A stretch of DNA of 48,622 nucleotides from positions 1 through 48,622 of the forward strand of contig JACRDA010000203.1 in NCBI GenBank assembly GCA_016212965.1. The letters run 5' to 3'. Shown piece after piece: positions 1-8,610 of the stretch. Numbering within the stretch: the first letter of the stretch is position 1; every line of letters starts with the position of its first letter. The notes beneath the pieces were generated by a model, which saw only the letters and a program-made list of their open reading frames with translations, was not told the DNA's origin and made no database searches. The position numbers and the translations under genes were made by a program. The stretch is from Myxococcales bacterium. Lineage in GTDB: Bacteria > Myxococcota_A > Polyangia > Polyangiales > Polyangiaceae.

Positions 1-193
1 GGAAGAACACGAGGTAGACGCCGACCGCGACCGCGACGACGAGCACGAGCCACGGCCACAGGCGCGCGAGCGCGCTCGGCGCCGGGGCGGGCTCGGGCGG
101 GGTGCCGCGGGGCGCGCGCACCGGTCGCGGGCGCGCCCCGGCATCGTACCGACCGGGGCCGCGTGGCCCGGTCCCGCGTGCGCCGGGCGTCAT
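1..193 (-). CDS. N-terminal part of a membrane-anchored protein, cut by the window edge
   Basis: The ATG at 193-191 lies one base after the TGA of the FAH-family gene (TGACATG on the minus strand), so translation is probably coupled to it. The 64 visible residues are a Pro/Arg/Gly-rich cytoplasmic head of about 42 residues and then one hydrophobic helix (LWPWLVLVVAVAVGVYLVFF), which suggests a single N-terminal anchor with the rest of the protein outside. It is the last visible gene of the cytochrome c maturation operon. A thioredoxin-like CcmG/ResA would fit an anchored protein here, but no catalytic part is visible, so the family is unknown. Confidence 0.6.
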   Translation of the reverse strand, partial: MTPGARGTGPRGPGRYDAGARPRPVRAPRGTPPEPAPAPSALARLWPWLVLVVAVAVGVYLVFF

Positions 194-194
194 G

Positions 195-1016
195 TCACCG
201 CCCGGGCTCGGCGGGCGCCGCGCGCACGGGGACGGCGACGCGCCCGATCTCGGCGACCTCGAAGGCGAGCTCGTCGCCCGCCACGAGCGGCCCGACGCCC
301 GCGGGCGTGCCCGTGAGGAGCACGTCGCCGGGCTCGAGCGTCATGACGGCACTCGCGTACGCCACGAGCTCCGCGGGGCGGAACACCATGTCGGCCGTCG
401 TGCCGTCCTGACGCACGACCCCGCTCACCGTGCAGCCGAGGGCGAGCGCGCTCGTGTCGAGGCCCGCGACGAGCACGGGGCCGAGCGGGCAGAAGGTGTC
501 CATGCCCTTGGCGCGCGTCCACTGGCCGTCCTTCTTCTGCAGATCGCGCGCCGTGACGTCGCAGGCGGCGGTGTAGCCGAAGACTGCGGCGCTCGCCTCC
601 GCGAGGCTCGCGCGCCGGGTGCGCCGTCCGATGACGAGCGCCAGCTCGACCTCGTGCTCCACGCGGCTCGAGATGCGGTCGGGCGGGATCTCGACCGCGT
701 CGTCGGGGCCGACGACGCTCGACGGCGGCTTCAGGAACAAGAGCGGCTCGGGCGGGACCTCGTGGCCGAGCTCGGCGGCGTGCGCCCGGTAGTTGCGCCC
801 GACGCACACGATCTTCGACGGCGTGGCCGGCGGCAGGCGCACCCAGCCGGCTGCCCGCCCGGCCGCGTCCACCTGCGCGAGCACCTCGCCCGTCTGGCCG
901 GCGCCCTCCCACGGCGCGCCGTCGAGCACGTAGCCCGCGCCGTCCTTCAGCTCGACCCAGCGCGCGGTCGCGAGCGGCGCGCGCTCTCGCCCGAGCCGCG
1001 CGACGCGCCTCGTCAC
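195..1016 (-). CDS. Fumarylacetoacetate hydrolase (FAH) family protein
   Basis: 273 residues from a GTG start that overlaps the previous stop by 4 bases (GTGA). The FAH fold runs from about residue 66 to the end: KIVCVGRNYRAHA opens the domain, EHEVELALVIG (120-130) and D153 fit the metal-binding acids, KGMDTFCPLGP (170-180) and LTGTPAGVGPL (234-244) are family signatures. The family includes fumarylpyruvate and acylpyruvate hydrolases and 2-hydroxyhepta-2,4-diene-1,7-dioate isomerases, and a few oxaloacetate decarboxylases; the substrate cannot be told from sequence. No signal peptide, so it is cytoplasmic. Its place inside a cytochrome c maturation operon, with overlapping ends on both sides, is unexplained. 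Confidence 0.9.
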   Translation of the reverse strand: MTRRVARLGRERAPLATARWVELKDGAGYVLDGAPWEGAGQTGEVLAQVDAAGRAAGWVRLPPATPSKIVCVGRNYRAHAAELGHEVPPEPLLFLKPPSSVVGPDDAVEIPPDRISSRVEHEVELALVIGRRTRRASLAEASAAVFGYTAACDVTARDLQKKDGQWTRAKGMDTFCPLGPVLVAGLDTSALALGCTVSGVVRQDGTTADMVFRPAELVAYASAVMTLEPGDVLLTGTPAGVGPLVAGDELAFEVAEIGRVAVPVRAAPAEPGR

Positions 1017-2455
1017 CGCGAGGCACCCTTGTGCAGCGACCCGGCCTCGAGGTCGGTGAGCACGCGCCCGAGTGCGTCCGAGAGCGCGTTGCGCAGCCGC
1101 TCGTAGGTCTTCGGCCCGAGCGCCCCGGTGCGCCGGCCCTTCTCGAGCGCCGCGAGCTCGGCGAGCAGGGCGTCGCGCGCGGCCTCGAGGTCCTCGCGGG
1201 CCTGCACGCCGCCGCGGCGCGTGCGGCGCAGCCAGTAGTGGATCCCGCCACCGAGGACGCCGGCCGCGATGGCGAGCCCGACGGCGATCCAGCGCCCCGG
1301 CCCCGGCGACGGCAGGCCCGTCACGTGGGCCTCGAGCACGGTGATGTCGGCGCCACGCTTGCCGCGGTCGATCCCGGCCGTGAGGCTGCGCCGGCCGTTG
1401 CCGAGCTGACCGAGCTGAGCCGCACCGGCGCCCACGACCTCGAGGGCGATGCCCTGGCCCGCCGGCGCGACCACCGAGGCCGAGCGCGTGCGAGGCGGCA
1501 TGTGGAGCTTCAAGTCCAAGGTGTCGTCGCCGTCGTAGGGGATCTGGAATTGGAACGACAGCTCGCTCATGCCGGGCCGCAGCGTGCCGCCGAGCACGGC
1601 GCGGCCGTCCTGCTCCTTCACGCGCGCCGAGCCGCCGCTGTCCTGCACGGTGAACGCCTTGGCACCCGGCGGCAGCTCGAAGCCGAGCTCCGCCGGCACG
1701 AAGGCCGAGCGCGACTCGTTCGTGGCCGTCAGCCGGTAGGCGATCTGCACGTCCTCCTGCAGCACGTCGACCATGACGAGCGCATCGAAGCTCACCGCCG
1801 CCGCGTTCTTGCTCGACTCGTAGGCGTGCAGGAGCACCGACACGCCGCTCTGCTCCTGCAGGCTGAACTCGTCGCTCGCGAAGGTCGCGCTGTCGCGCAC
1901 GGCCTCGACGCGGTAGCTGACGTTCGAGCCGATCTCGAGCCCGGCGAAGCGGAAGCGTCCCCGGGCGTCCGTCTGCGCCGCCACGCGGTCGGTCGAGTCG
2001 CCCTTGGCGACGGAGCTGTGGGTGACCACGAGCGCGAGGGGTGCGTCGGCGACCGGCTCTCCCTCGCCGTCGAGGATCCTGACCTCGATGACGCCGGGCG
2101 GGAGCGAGCGGTCGTTGCGTGCCACGTCCTGCGGCGGCCTGAAGCCGCCGCCGCCGGGACCGATGGGCACGTGCCCGGGCGGCAGGTTCGGGCGCGCGGG
2201 CACCTCGACGGTGCTCGCGCTCGGCGCGGCGCTCGCGCTCGGCGCAGCGCTCGCCACCGAGGACGCCGTCGGTCGCGCGCTCGCGCCTGGAGCCGCGCTC
2301 GCCGGCGCGCGGGCGCTCGCGCTCGGGGGCGGGGCTGGCTGCTGCGACGACGCGATCCCGGTGAGCAGGGCGACGGCGAGCCCGGCGAGGGCGGTCGTCA
2401 GGCCGCGGCGGGTCGGGCGCCGCGGGTGCACGGCTCGAGCAGTGGGTGCGCTCAT
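1013..2455 (-). CDS. Signal-peptide protein with Ig-like domain, TM segment and CcmI-like helical tail
   Basis: 480 residues. The ATG at 2455 overlaps the stop of the upstream gene by 4 bases (ATGA), which fixes the start. Order: signal or anchor helix (about 18-35), an Ala/Ser/Pro-rich linker (about 38-85), a carboxypeptidase-regulatory-like Ig domain (from VIEVRILDGEGEPVADAPLA), further beta-rich sequence, one TM helix (about 394-414, GRWIAVGLAIAAGVLGGGIHY) and a charged C-terminal helical stretch (LLAELAALEKGRRTGAL). That tail resembles the short helical module after the TM segment in CcmI-type proteins and in the next gene upstream. It probably acts at the inner membrane with the CcmF-CcmH protein; the exact role is unknown. 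Confidence 0.8.
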   Translation of the reverse strand: MSAPTARAVHPRRPTRRGLTTALAGLAVALLTGIASSQQPAPPPSASARAPASAAPGASARPTASSVASAAPSASAAPSASTVEVPARPNLPPGHVPIGPGGGGFRPPQDVARNDRSLPPGVIEVRILDGEGEPVADAPLALVVTHSSVAKGDSTDRVAAQTDARGRFRFAGLEIGSNVSYRVEAVRDSATFASDEFSLQEQSGVSVLLHAYESSKNAAAVSFDALVMVDVLQEDVQIAYRLTATNESRSAFVPAELGFELPPGAKAFTVQDSGGSARVKEQDGRAVLGGTLRPGMSELSFQFQIPYDGDDTLDLKLHMPPRTRSASVVAPAGQGIALEVVGAGAAQLGQLGNGRRSLTAGIDRGKRGADITVLEAHVTGLPSPGPGRWIAVGLAIAAGVLGGGIHYWLRRTRRGGVQAREDLEAARDALLAELAALEKGRRTGALGPKTYERLRNALSDALGRVLTDLEAGSLHKGASR

Positions 2456-3288
2456 GGCTCGCTCGGCTCCTCCGCTGCCACGGCGCGGTCGCCCGCGCCG
2501 AGGGCTCCGCCGCAGCGCTTGCAGAAGCGCGCGTCGGCGTCGTTCTCTGCCTGGCACGCCGCGCAGCGCAGCGCCGCGGCGTCGCTCGCCTCGTCCGGCT
2601 CGGCGCCCGCTGCGGCGCGCTGGCGCTCGAGGCGGCGCTGGCGCTTGGCCGCGCGCCGCGAGGTCGTGGTCGCGGGCTCGGCGCGCGGCCGGGCCGGGCG
2701 GGCCTCGTCCTCGTCGGGGGCCGGGGCGGCCGTCAAGGCGTCGGCCGCCTCGTCCTCGATGCGCGCGTCGGTCGCCGCGTCGGCAAGGCCGACCTTGCAG
2801 AGGTGCGCGTCGATGACCTTCTGCACGCGCTCGCGGTCGGGCCGCGCCTGCTCGTCGATGAGTCGCAGCAGGCGCTTGGCCTCGCCGCGGTACTGGTCCA
2901 TGAGCACGCGGTAGTCGTCGTCGCTGATCTTGCCGACGCCGCGCTCGAACTCGAGGTCCTTGATGGCCCGCAGGACGGCGCGCTTGCGCTCTTCTTCGGC
3001 GGTCGGGGCGGCGAGCGCGAAGGCCTCCTCGCCCGACAGCGGCACCTCGCCGAAGAGGGCCCGGATGCTGCCCCAGAACACGGCGATGGCGCCCGCGAGC
3101 GTCCCGCCGGCGAGCACGAGCGCCGTCATCTGCGGACCGAACACGGCGCCCGCCCCGATGCCGACGAGCAGGACTGCGGCCGCTCCGCCGAGCCACAGGT
3201 AGGTGATCTGCCGCTCGGTGAGCGTGCGCTCGGGCTTCGGGGGAGCTGCCACGGCAGTGGCCATTGGGGTCGGTCGCTTCGCGCTCAC
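2452..3288 (-). CDS. CcmI-like membrane protein with C-terminal zinc ribbon
   Basis: 278 residues from a GTG start that overlaps the ccmF stop by 4 bases (GTGA); an in-frame ATG eight codons later is the alternative. Two adjacent TM helices (about 24-70) are followed by a helical cytoplasmic module (RAIKDLEFERGVGKISDDDY) like the N-terminal part of CcmI and of zinc-ribbon proteins found in cytochrome c maturation clusters. A Pro/Asp/Glu/Arg-rich spacer leads to a C-terminal zinc ribbon, CAAC-x9-CKRC, which should bind one metal ion. In the Ccm pathway CcmI chaperones apocytochrome to the CcmF-CcmH ligase; an equivalent role is inferred from position and the helical module only. Confidence 0.8.
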   Translation of the reverse strand: MSAKRPTPMATAVAAPPKPERTLTERQITYLWLGGAAAVLLVGIGAGAVFGPQMTALVLAGGTLAGAIAVFWGSIRALFGEVPLSGEEAFALAAPTAEEERKRAVLRAIKDLEFERGVGKISDDDYRVLMDQYRGEAKRLLRLIDEQARPDRERVQKVIDAHLCKVGLADAATDARIEDEAADALTAAPAPDEDEARPARPRAEPATTTSRRAAKRQRRLERQRAAAGAEPDEASDAAALRCAACQAENDADARFCKRCGGALGAGDRAVAAEEPSEP

Positions 3289-6083
3289 GGCTCGTCCTCG
3301 TCGCCCCCCTCGGTATTGCGCGCATCCTGCCCATCGCGCTTGGCGGCGCGCCGGCCGCGGCTCTTGTCCGCGCCCTTGGCCTCGCCGGCGCCGGGACTCG
3401 CGGGCATCGCGGCGCGCGGCGCGTTGTCGTCGTCGTCGCTCATGGCGCGCAGCTCGTCGTCGAGGCGCGAGTCGTACGCGTCGCCGCCCGCCGCGTCGCG
3501 CGGGCCGGACTCGCCCCCGTCCGCCTCGTCGCGCGCCGCCTGCTCCTTCGAGCGCTCGGTGCTGCGCCGCTTCCAGCTCACGAGCAGCCCCGCGACGAGG
3601 CCGCCCCCGAGCAGGGCACCCGCCACCGGCAGGAGCCACAGGGCGCGCGACCCGCCCTTGTCCGGCGGGATGCCGATGGCATCCTCGCCGTGCTCCGCCA
3701 CGTAGGCGGCGATGATGTCGTTCGGCTTCTTGCCGCTCGCGAGCTCGGCGCGGATCTTGGTGCGCGCGTTCTGCGCCCAGCTGCAGGTGCACGAGGACAG
3801 GAGCTCCTTCGGGCAGTCGCCGCACAGGCACACGAGCTTCGTGAAGATCGACTTCTCGCTGTCGCTCTGATCGACCTTGCCCCCTTCCTCGTGCTCCACG
3901 TGCGGGGGCGCCTGCTGCGTCGGCTGACCGAGGGCGCGCGACGGCGCGACGGTCAAGAGGACCGCGAACACCAGCATCGCGGCGGTCGAGCCCACGGTGC
4001 GGAGGTAGGCGAAGGCGCCCGCTTCCGCGAACGACAGCTCCGGCCACATGCAGAGCAGGCCGCCGATGACCAGGATGCCGATCCCGAGCCACACGAACAG
4101 GACGAGCGGGTTCGTGTGCACCTGGAAGCTCGCGGCCTTGGTCTCCGGGTTGACCATGCCGACGACCACGTAGACGTCCTCGCGGAGGCGGTGGAGCATC
4201 CCGACCTCGCTCGAGCGCTGCCCCATGCCGCCCTTGTAGACGTTCTGGTGAGGGGCCAGGCTGCCGAGCGGCGTCACCCTCGTGGCGTTGCCGTCCTCGT
4301 CGCGCGCGTCGATCTTCTCGACGTCGACGTGGGCGTACACGGTGCGCTTCTCGACGTCGTTCTTCATCTCGTCGCCGGTGTAGGTGATGCGGTAGTCGCC
4401 CACCTGCATCGACTGGCCGACCTGCAGCGTCTTCTCCTCGTCGACGCCCCATGACCGGCCGCTGAAGCCGAGGAACATGAGCGCGATGCCGACGTGGACG
4501 ATGTAGCCGCCGTAGCGGCGCCGCGATTTCGCCACGAGCTGGTAGAGGCTGACGACGAAGTTCGAGTCCTTGCCCGCGCGCGCCCGCACGCCGCGCACGA
4601 ACTCCTGCACCACGACCGCGAGGTTGTAGGCCACCAGACCCGAGGTCACGACCGGCAGCTTGCCGCCGATCCACGCCAGGATGTCACCGAGCACGTTCGG
4701 GTAGATGGGGTCGACCCGCACGATGGCCGGCAGTCCGATGGCCTTGCCGAGTGCGAAGTGCAGGGCGACCGCGACCGCCGTCACGCCGAGGGGCCAGCGG
4801 AAGCTCTTGATGAACAGCTCGCGCGAGGTCTTGCGCCAGCCGAGCAGCGGCGCCGTCCCCATGAGGAAGATGAGCGGCAGCGCGATGAGCGGGAGCCAGG
4901 CGTTGTAGAACGTGGGCTTCACCACCGACTTCTGGTCGAGCAGCCACTCGGACAGGCGCGGCCACAGGGTCGCGATGGTGATGAACAGCATGATGCTGAG
5001 CAGCGCCCAGTTGTTGAGCAGAAAGCTCATCTCGCGCGACAGCGCCGACTCGATGTAGGCCTCGCTCTTCAGCTTCTCGAGGCGCCACACGATGAGCACC
5101 ACCGCCACCACGACGACGACCGCCATGAAGTAGAGGAAGAAGGCGCCGATGCCGCTCTGCGCGAAGGAGTGCACGCTCGCGATGAGGCCGGAGCGCGTGA
5201 GGAAGGTGCCGAAGATCGTGAGCAGGAACGTGAGGCAGATGAGCAGCACGTTCCACTTCTTCAGCATCCCGCGCCGCTCCTGGATCATGATGGAGTGCAC
5301 GTACGCCGTGGCCGTGAGCCAGGGCAGGAACGCCGCGTTCTCGACCGGGTCCCACGCCCAGTAGCCGCCCCAGCCGAGCTCCTCGTAGGCCCAGAGCATG
5401 CCGAGGGCGTTGCCGATCGACAGGAACAGCCACGAGAAGAGCATCCATTTGCGCGTGGCGATGATCCACTCGTTGTCGAGCCGGCCCGTCACGAGCGCCG
5501 CGACCGCAAACGCGAACGGGATCGCCGAGCTCGTGAACCCGATGTACAGGCTCGGCGGGTGGATGATCATGTAGAAGTTGCGTAGCTGGAAGTTCAGCCC
5601 CTTGCCGTCGGGCGGCGCCGCGCCGACGGTCGCCGAGAAGGGGTTGGCCGAGAACAGCATGAGGATCGCGAAGAAGAGCAGGATCCCCATCAGCGTCGCG
5701 AGCACGTAGGGCTGCAGATCGCGGTAGCGTCCGCCGAGCCACACGAGGCACGCGCCGATGAACACGGCCGACAGGAACAGCCACCACAAGAGCGACCCGG
5801 TCTGCCCGCCCCAGAGCGCGGCGACGAGCAGGGCCGTCGACATGGTGCGGTCGCTGTAGTCGGCGACGTAGCGCAGCCGGAAGTCGTGGCTCAGGAAGGC
5901 GTACGTGAGGATGAGCACCGCCACGCCGACGAGCGCCACGGTGCCGTAGGCGCCGCGACGCGCAGCCTGCAGCAAGCGGGGGCGCCCGCCGGCGGCGGCG
6001 AGCGCCACCGCGAACGTGTAGGCGGCTGCAACGACGATGGCGCACAGGACGCCGGTGCCGAACTCGGGCAGGGTTTTCCACAT
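3285..6083 (-). CDS. ccmF: CcmF-CcmH fusion: cytochrome c heme lyase with fused thiol-reducing domain
   Basis: 932 residues. Residues 1-690 are CcmF: many TM helices, the WWD heme-handling motif (238-255, WGGYWAWDPVENAAFLPW) and all four conserved histidines of the family (H175 in IHPP, H263, H305, H530). Residues about 700-722 look like a signal/anchor helix, then 740-806 is a CcmH-like domain with a Cys-rich core (C752, C754, C757, C765, C767) and the usual LASGKKPNDIIAAYVAEHGE end, a TM helix at 815-836, and an acidic and basic low-complexity tail. CcmF joins heme to apocytochrome c in the periplasm and CcmH reduces the CXXCH thiols, so the fusion puts both steps in one chain. First gene of the minus-strand operon. 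Confidence 0.95.
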   Translation of the reverse strand: MWKTLPEFGTGVLCAIVVAAAYTFAVALAAAGGRPRLLQAARRGAYGTVALVGVAVLILTYAFLSHDFRLRYVADYSDRTMSTALLVAALWGGQTGSLLWWLFLSAVFIGACLVWLGGRYRDLQPYVLATLMGILLFFAILMLFSANPFSATVGAAPPDGKGLNFQLRNFYMIIHPPSLYIGFTSSAIPFAFAVAALVTGRLDNEWIIATRKWMLFSWLFLSIGNALGMLWAYEELGWGGYWAWDPVENAAFLPWLTATAYVHSIMIQERRGMLKKWNVLLICLTFLLTIFGTFLTRSGLIASVHSFAQSGIGAFFLYFMAVVVVVAVVLIVWRLEKLKSEAYIESALSREMSFLLNNWALLSIMLFITIATLWPRLSEWLLDQKSVVKPTFYNAWLPLIALPLIFLMGTAPLLGWRKTSRELFIKSFRWPLGVTAVAVALHFALGKAIGLPAIVRVDPIYPNVLGDILAWIGGKLPVVTSGLVAYNLAVVVQEFVRGVRARAGKDSNFVVSLYQLVAKSRRRYGGYIVHVGIALMFLGFSGRSWGVDEEKTLQVGQSMQVGDYRITYTGDEMKNDVEKRTVYAHVDVEKIDARDEDGNATRVTPLGSLAPHQNVYKGGMGQRSSEVGMLHRLREDVYVVVGMVNPETKAASFQVHTNPLVLFVWLGIGILVIGGLLCMWPELSFAEAGAFAYLRTVGSTAAMLVFAVLLTVAPSRALGQPTQQAPPHVEHEEGGKVDQSDSEKSIFTKLVCLCGDCPKELLSSCTCSWAQNARTKIRAELASGKKPNDIIAAYVAEHGEDAIGIPPDKGGSRALWLLPVAGALLGGGLVAGLLVSWKRRSTERSKEQAARDEADGGESGPRDAAGGDAYDSRLDDELRAMSDDDDNAPRAAMPASPGAGEAKGADKSRGRRAAKRDGQDARNTEGGDEDEP

Positions 6084-6136
6084 GGTGGGATCCGCTCGGA
6101 GGCTACGTAACTACCGCGGCGCCCCACGTCTGGCTA

Positions 6137-6156
6137 CGGCGAACGAGGGTTCGCCG
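6137..6156. promoter_or_regulatory. Perfect palindrome CGGCGAAC-N4-GTTCGCCG, possible operator
   Basis: Eight-base arms separated by GAGG in the 244-bp gap between the divergent ccmF and FG-GAP lipoprotein genes. The core CGAAC-N4-GTTCG resembles the Gram-positive type LexA box, but no SOS gene is next to it. It could be an operator for either gene. Confidence 0.4.
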
Positions 6157-6189
6157 CGCCGCGCGCCCGGTAGGATGACCGGGCCGCGG

Positions 6190-6218
6190 TTGGTCGCCGT
6201 CTGACGCCGGTGTAGCAT
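6190..6218 (+). promoter_or_regulatory. Possible sigma-70-type promoter of the FG-GAP lipoprotein gene
   Basis: TTGGTC at 6190-6195 and TAGCAT at 6213-6218 with 17 bp between them, about 110 bp before the ATG at 6328. Match to consensus is moderate. Confidence 0.3.
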
Positions 6219-6327
6219 CGATCTACCCGCCGGCGCACGGTCTGCAAGGCCGGCGGCGCGCTCTTGGGCGCCGGCGCCCGCCGGGCGCGGCCTTCGACCC
6301 CTCATCGTCCACGCGGGAGCTCGCCCG

Positions 6328-8604
6328 ATGCACCTCGCTCGCTCGCTCGTTTTGGGGCTCGTCCTCGCTGGCGCCGCCTGCACCGGCGGCTCGGAGGAGG
6401 GCGGGGCAGGCGGCTCGGTCGCGACGGGGGGAGCGGGCGGTGCCGCGGGGGGTGCGGGCGGTGCCTCGGGGGGCGCGGGCGGCGCCACGTGCGACAGCGC
6501 GAGCGGCGCTTTCCCTGCCGGCCTGACCGAGCTCGCCTGGGACGACGGCCTCGCGTCGAGCCACGTCCGGGCGCAAACCTGGTCGATCACGGTCAACGGC
6601 CACAGCTACGTGCTCGCCGACGGGGTCCTGCACGAGGCGGTCCGCTTCGAGCTCGAGCACCCGGCCCGCATCCACGGCTTTCGCGTCATGTGGGCGGATC
6701 TGCCGGCCGGGGTCGATCCCGCGGCCCCGCTCGAGGCCGGCCTTTACCCCGATTTCGGCTACAACGGCTTCGACTTCTGGCCCGAGCCGCTCTGGACGGG
6801 AAGCCGCTGCGCGGCCGGTGCGTCGCCCTTCTCGCCCGACGTACCCGGCAGCGGCGCCTGGGTCGACTACGTCTTCGACACGCCCGTCGAGGTCGCGCAT
6901 CCCGGGCTCGTGTACGTCGCCCACCGCGCCGCGACGCCGTCCGACCCCGTGTGGGCCTTCGACGCGACCGAGCTCGGTGCGGGCGACTGCGCCCTCTTCG
7001 ACGAGTGCCGCAGCGCGATGAACCTGCCCGAGGCCGAGACGAGCCAGTTCTACAACGGGGTCTCGTTCCCGTTCCAGTACGACTACCTCGTGCGGCTCGA
7101 GGTCGAGTACACCGACAGCGTCGCGCCGGCCGACAAGATCTTCCAGGCGGCGGCGGGCGCGCCCGAGTCGGGTCACGTGTCGTGGGGCGACTACGACGCC
7201 GACGGCTACGACGACCTCTTGCTGAGCGGTCCGGCCCTCTACCGCAACCTCGGCGACGGCTCCTTCGCCGACGTCACGGCTTCGAGCGGCATCGGCGCGC
7301 TCGGGCTCGCCGCGACCGGCGGCGTGTGGGGCGATTACGACAACGACGGCTGCCTCGACGCCTTCCTCTACGCCGAGTCGTACACGGCGCCCGACGCGCT
7401 CTTGCACTCGAACTGCGACGGCACCTTCTCGGACGCGACGGCGGCGGCCGGGATCGTCGACTTCCAGACCTACAACGACTGCGGCGACCCGGCCAACACG
7501 CGCTCGCCGTCGGCCGCCGCGGCCTGGCTCGACGTCGACGCCGACGGCTACCTCGACCTCTACGTGGCGAACTTCATCTGCTGGGCGAGCTACACGTACT
7601 ACGTCGACACCGTCTTCCGGAACAACGGCGACGGCTCCTTCGCCGACTGGACTGCGCAGCACGGCTTCTCGCCGCTGAAGACGCCGAGCCGCGGTGCGGC
7701 ACCGATCGACTTCGACCGGGACGGCGACGTCGATCTGCTGGTCCACAACTACGTCCTCAAGGCGAACCTGTTCTTCGAGAACCTGGGCGGCGGCACCGTG
7801 CAGGAGCGGGCGTACGCGCTCGGCCTGACGGGCACGCAGCACGGCGTCTACTACGGTCACACGATCGGCACGGCGTGGGGCGATCTCGACAACGATGGCG
7901 ACTTCGACGTCCTCACGGCCAACCTCGCCCACCCGCGCTTCTACGGCTTCTCGGACAAGACCGAGGTCCTGATGAACGACGGCACCGGCCACTTCCTCGA
8001 CGCCTCGGGCGACTGGGCGCAGCCCGTCAACGCCACCGGCCTGCGCTACCAGGAGACGCACTCGGTGCCGGTCCTCGCGGACGTCGATCTCGACGGCAAC
8101 CTCGACCTCGCGATCACCGCCGTCTACGACGGCCGCCCCACCGATTTCTACTGGGGCAACGGCGACGGCACCTTCCGCCTCGACGCCTACCACGCCGGCC
8201 TCACGACCGAGAACGGCTGGGGCATCGCCGCGGCCGACTACGACCTCGACGGCGATCCGGACCTCTTCGCGACGAAGCTCTTCACGAACACGCGCACGCA
8301 GACGGGGCACTTTCTCGAGGTGAAGGCCGTCGGCAACGTGAGCTCGAACCGCGACGCCCTCGGCGCGACCGTCGCCGTCACCGCCGGCGGCACGACGCGC
8401 CTCCGCCATGTCCAGGGCGGGACCGGCAAGGGCGGCCAGGACTCGCTCTACCTGCACTTCGGGCTCGGCGCGGCGACCACCGTGAGCGAGCTCCGCGTGC
8501 GCTTCATCGGCGGCACCGAGGTCGTCTACCCGGGCCCGATCGCCGTCGACCAGCGCGTGTGGGCCTACGAGGACGGCACGCTCGCGAGCGGCTGGGCGCC
8601 TTGA
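6328..8604 (+). CDS. FG-GAP/VCBS repeat lipoprotein with C-terminal ASPIC/UnbV domain
   Basis: 758 residues. A signal peptide ends in LVLAGAAC (Cys18), followed by a Gly/Ala linker of about 30 residues, so an exported, lipid-anchored protein is likely. An N-terminal globular part (about 50-270) precedes at least seven D-x-D-x-D-G type calcium loops, such as GDYDADGYDD, GDYDNDGCLD, LDVDADGYLD, DFDRDGDVD, GDLDNDGDFD, DVDLDGNLD and DYDLDGDPD, which form a beta-propeller of the integrin-alpha type. The last about 75 residues match the ASPIC/UnbV domain (SSNRDALGATVAVTAGG). Such proteins are surface or adhesion proteins in myxobacteria; no ligand can be named. Monocistronic. Confidence 0.92.
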   Translation: MHLARSLVLGLVLAGAACTGGSEEGGAGGSVATGGAGGAAGGAGGASGGAGGATCDSASGAFPAGLTELAWDDGLASSHVRAQTWSITVNGHSYVLADGVLHEAVRFELEHPARIHGFRVMWADLPAGVDPAAPLEAGLYPDFGYNGFDFWPEPLWTGSRCAAGASPFSPDVPGSGAWVDYVFDTPVEVAHPGLVYVAHRAATPSDPVWAFDATELGAGDCALFDECRSAMNLPEAETSQFYNGVSFPFQYDYLVRLEVEYTDSVAPADKIFQAAAGAPESGHVSWGDYDADGYDDLLLSGPALYRNLGDGSFADVTASSGIGALGLAATGGVWGDYDNDGCLDAFLYAESYTAPDALLHSNCDGTFSDATAAAGIVDFQTYNDCGDPANTRSPSAAAAWLDVDADGYLDLYVANFICWASYTYYVDTVFRNNGDGSFADWTAQHGFSPLKTPSRGAAPIDFDRDGDVDLLVHNYVLKANLFFENLGGGTVQERAYALGLTGTQHGVYYGHTIGTAWGDLDNDGDFDVLTANLAHPRFYGFSDKTEVLMNDGTGHFLDASGDWAQPVNATGLRYQETHSVPVLADVDLDGNLDLAITAVYDGRPTDFYWGNGDGTFRLDAYHAGLTTENGWGIAAADYDLDGDPDLFATKLFTNTRTQTGHFLEVKAVGNVSSNRDALGATVAVTAGGTTRLRHVQGGTGKGGQDSLYLHFGLGAATTVSELRVRFIGGTEVVYPGPIAVDQRVWAYEDGTLASGWAP

Positions 8605-8610
8605 GAGTTC

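Noticed and set aside
102..1251. Long plus- and minus-strand reading frames opposite the FAH gene (102-1106 and 190-1251).
   Set aside because: They are Arg/Ala/Pro-rich shadows of the FAH-family gene caused by high GC; no domain or start signal.
2452..4674. 740-residue reading frame whose N-terminal half lies in the ccmF region.
   Set aside because: Only the part from the GTG at 3288 is a gene; the earlier part is out of frame with ccmF and has no domain.
6223..8457. 744-residue minus-strand reading frame under the FG-GAP gene.
   Set aside because: The plus strand has seven calcium loops and an UnbV domain; the minus reading is an antisense shadow.
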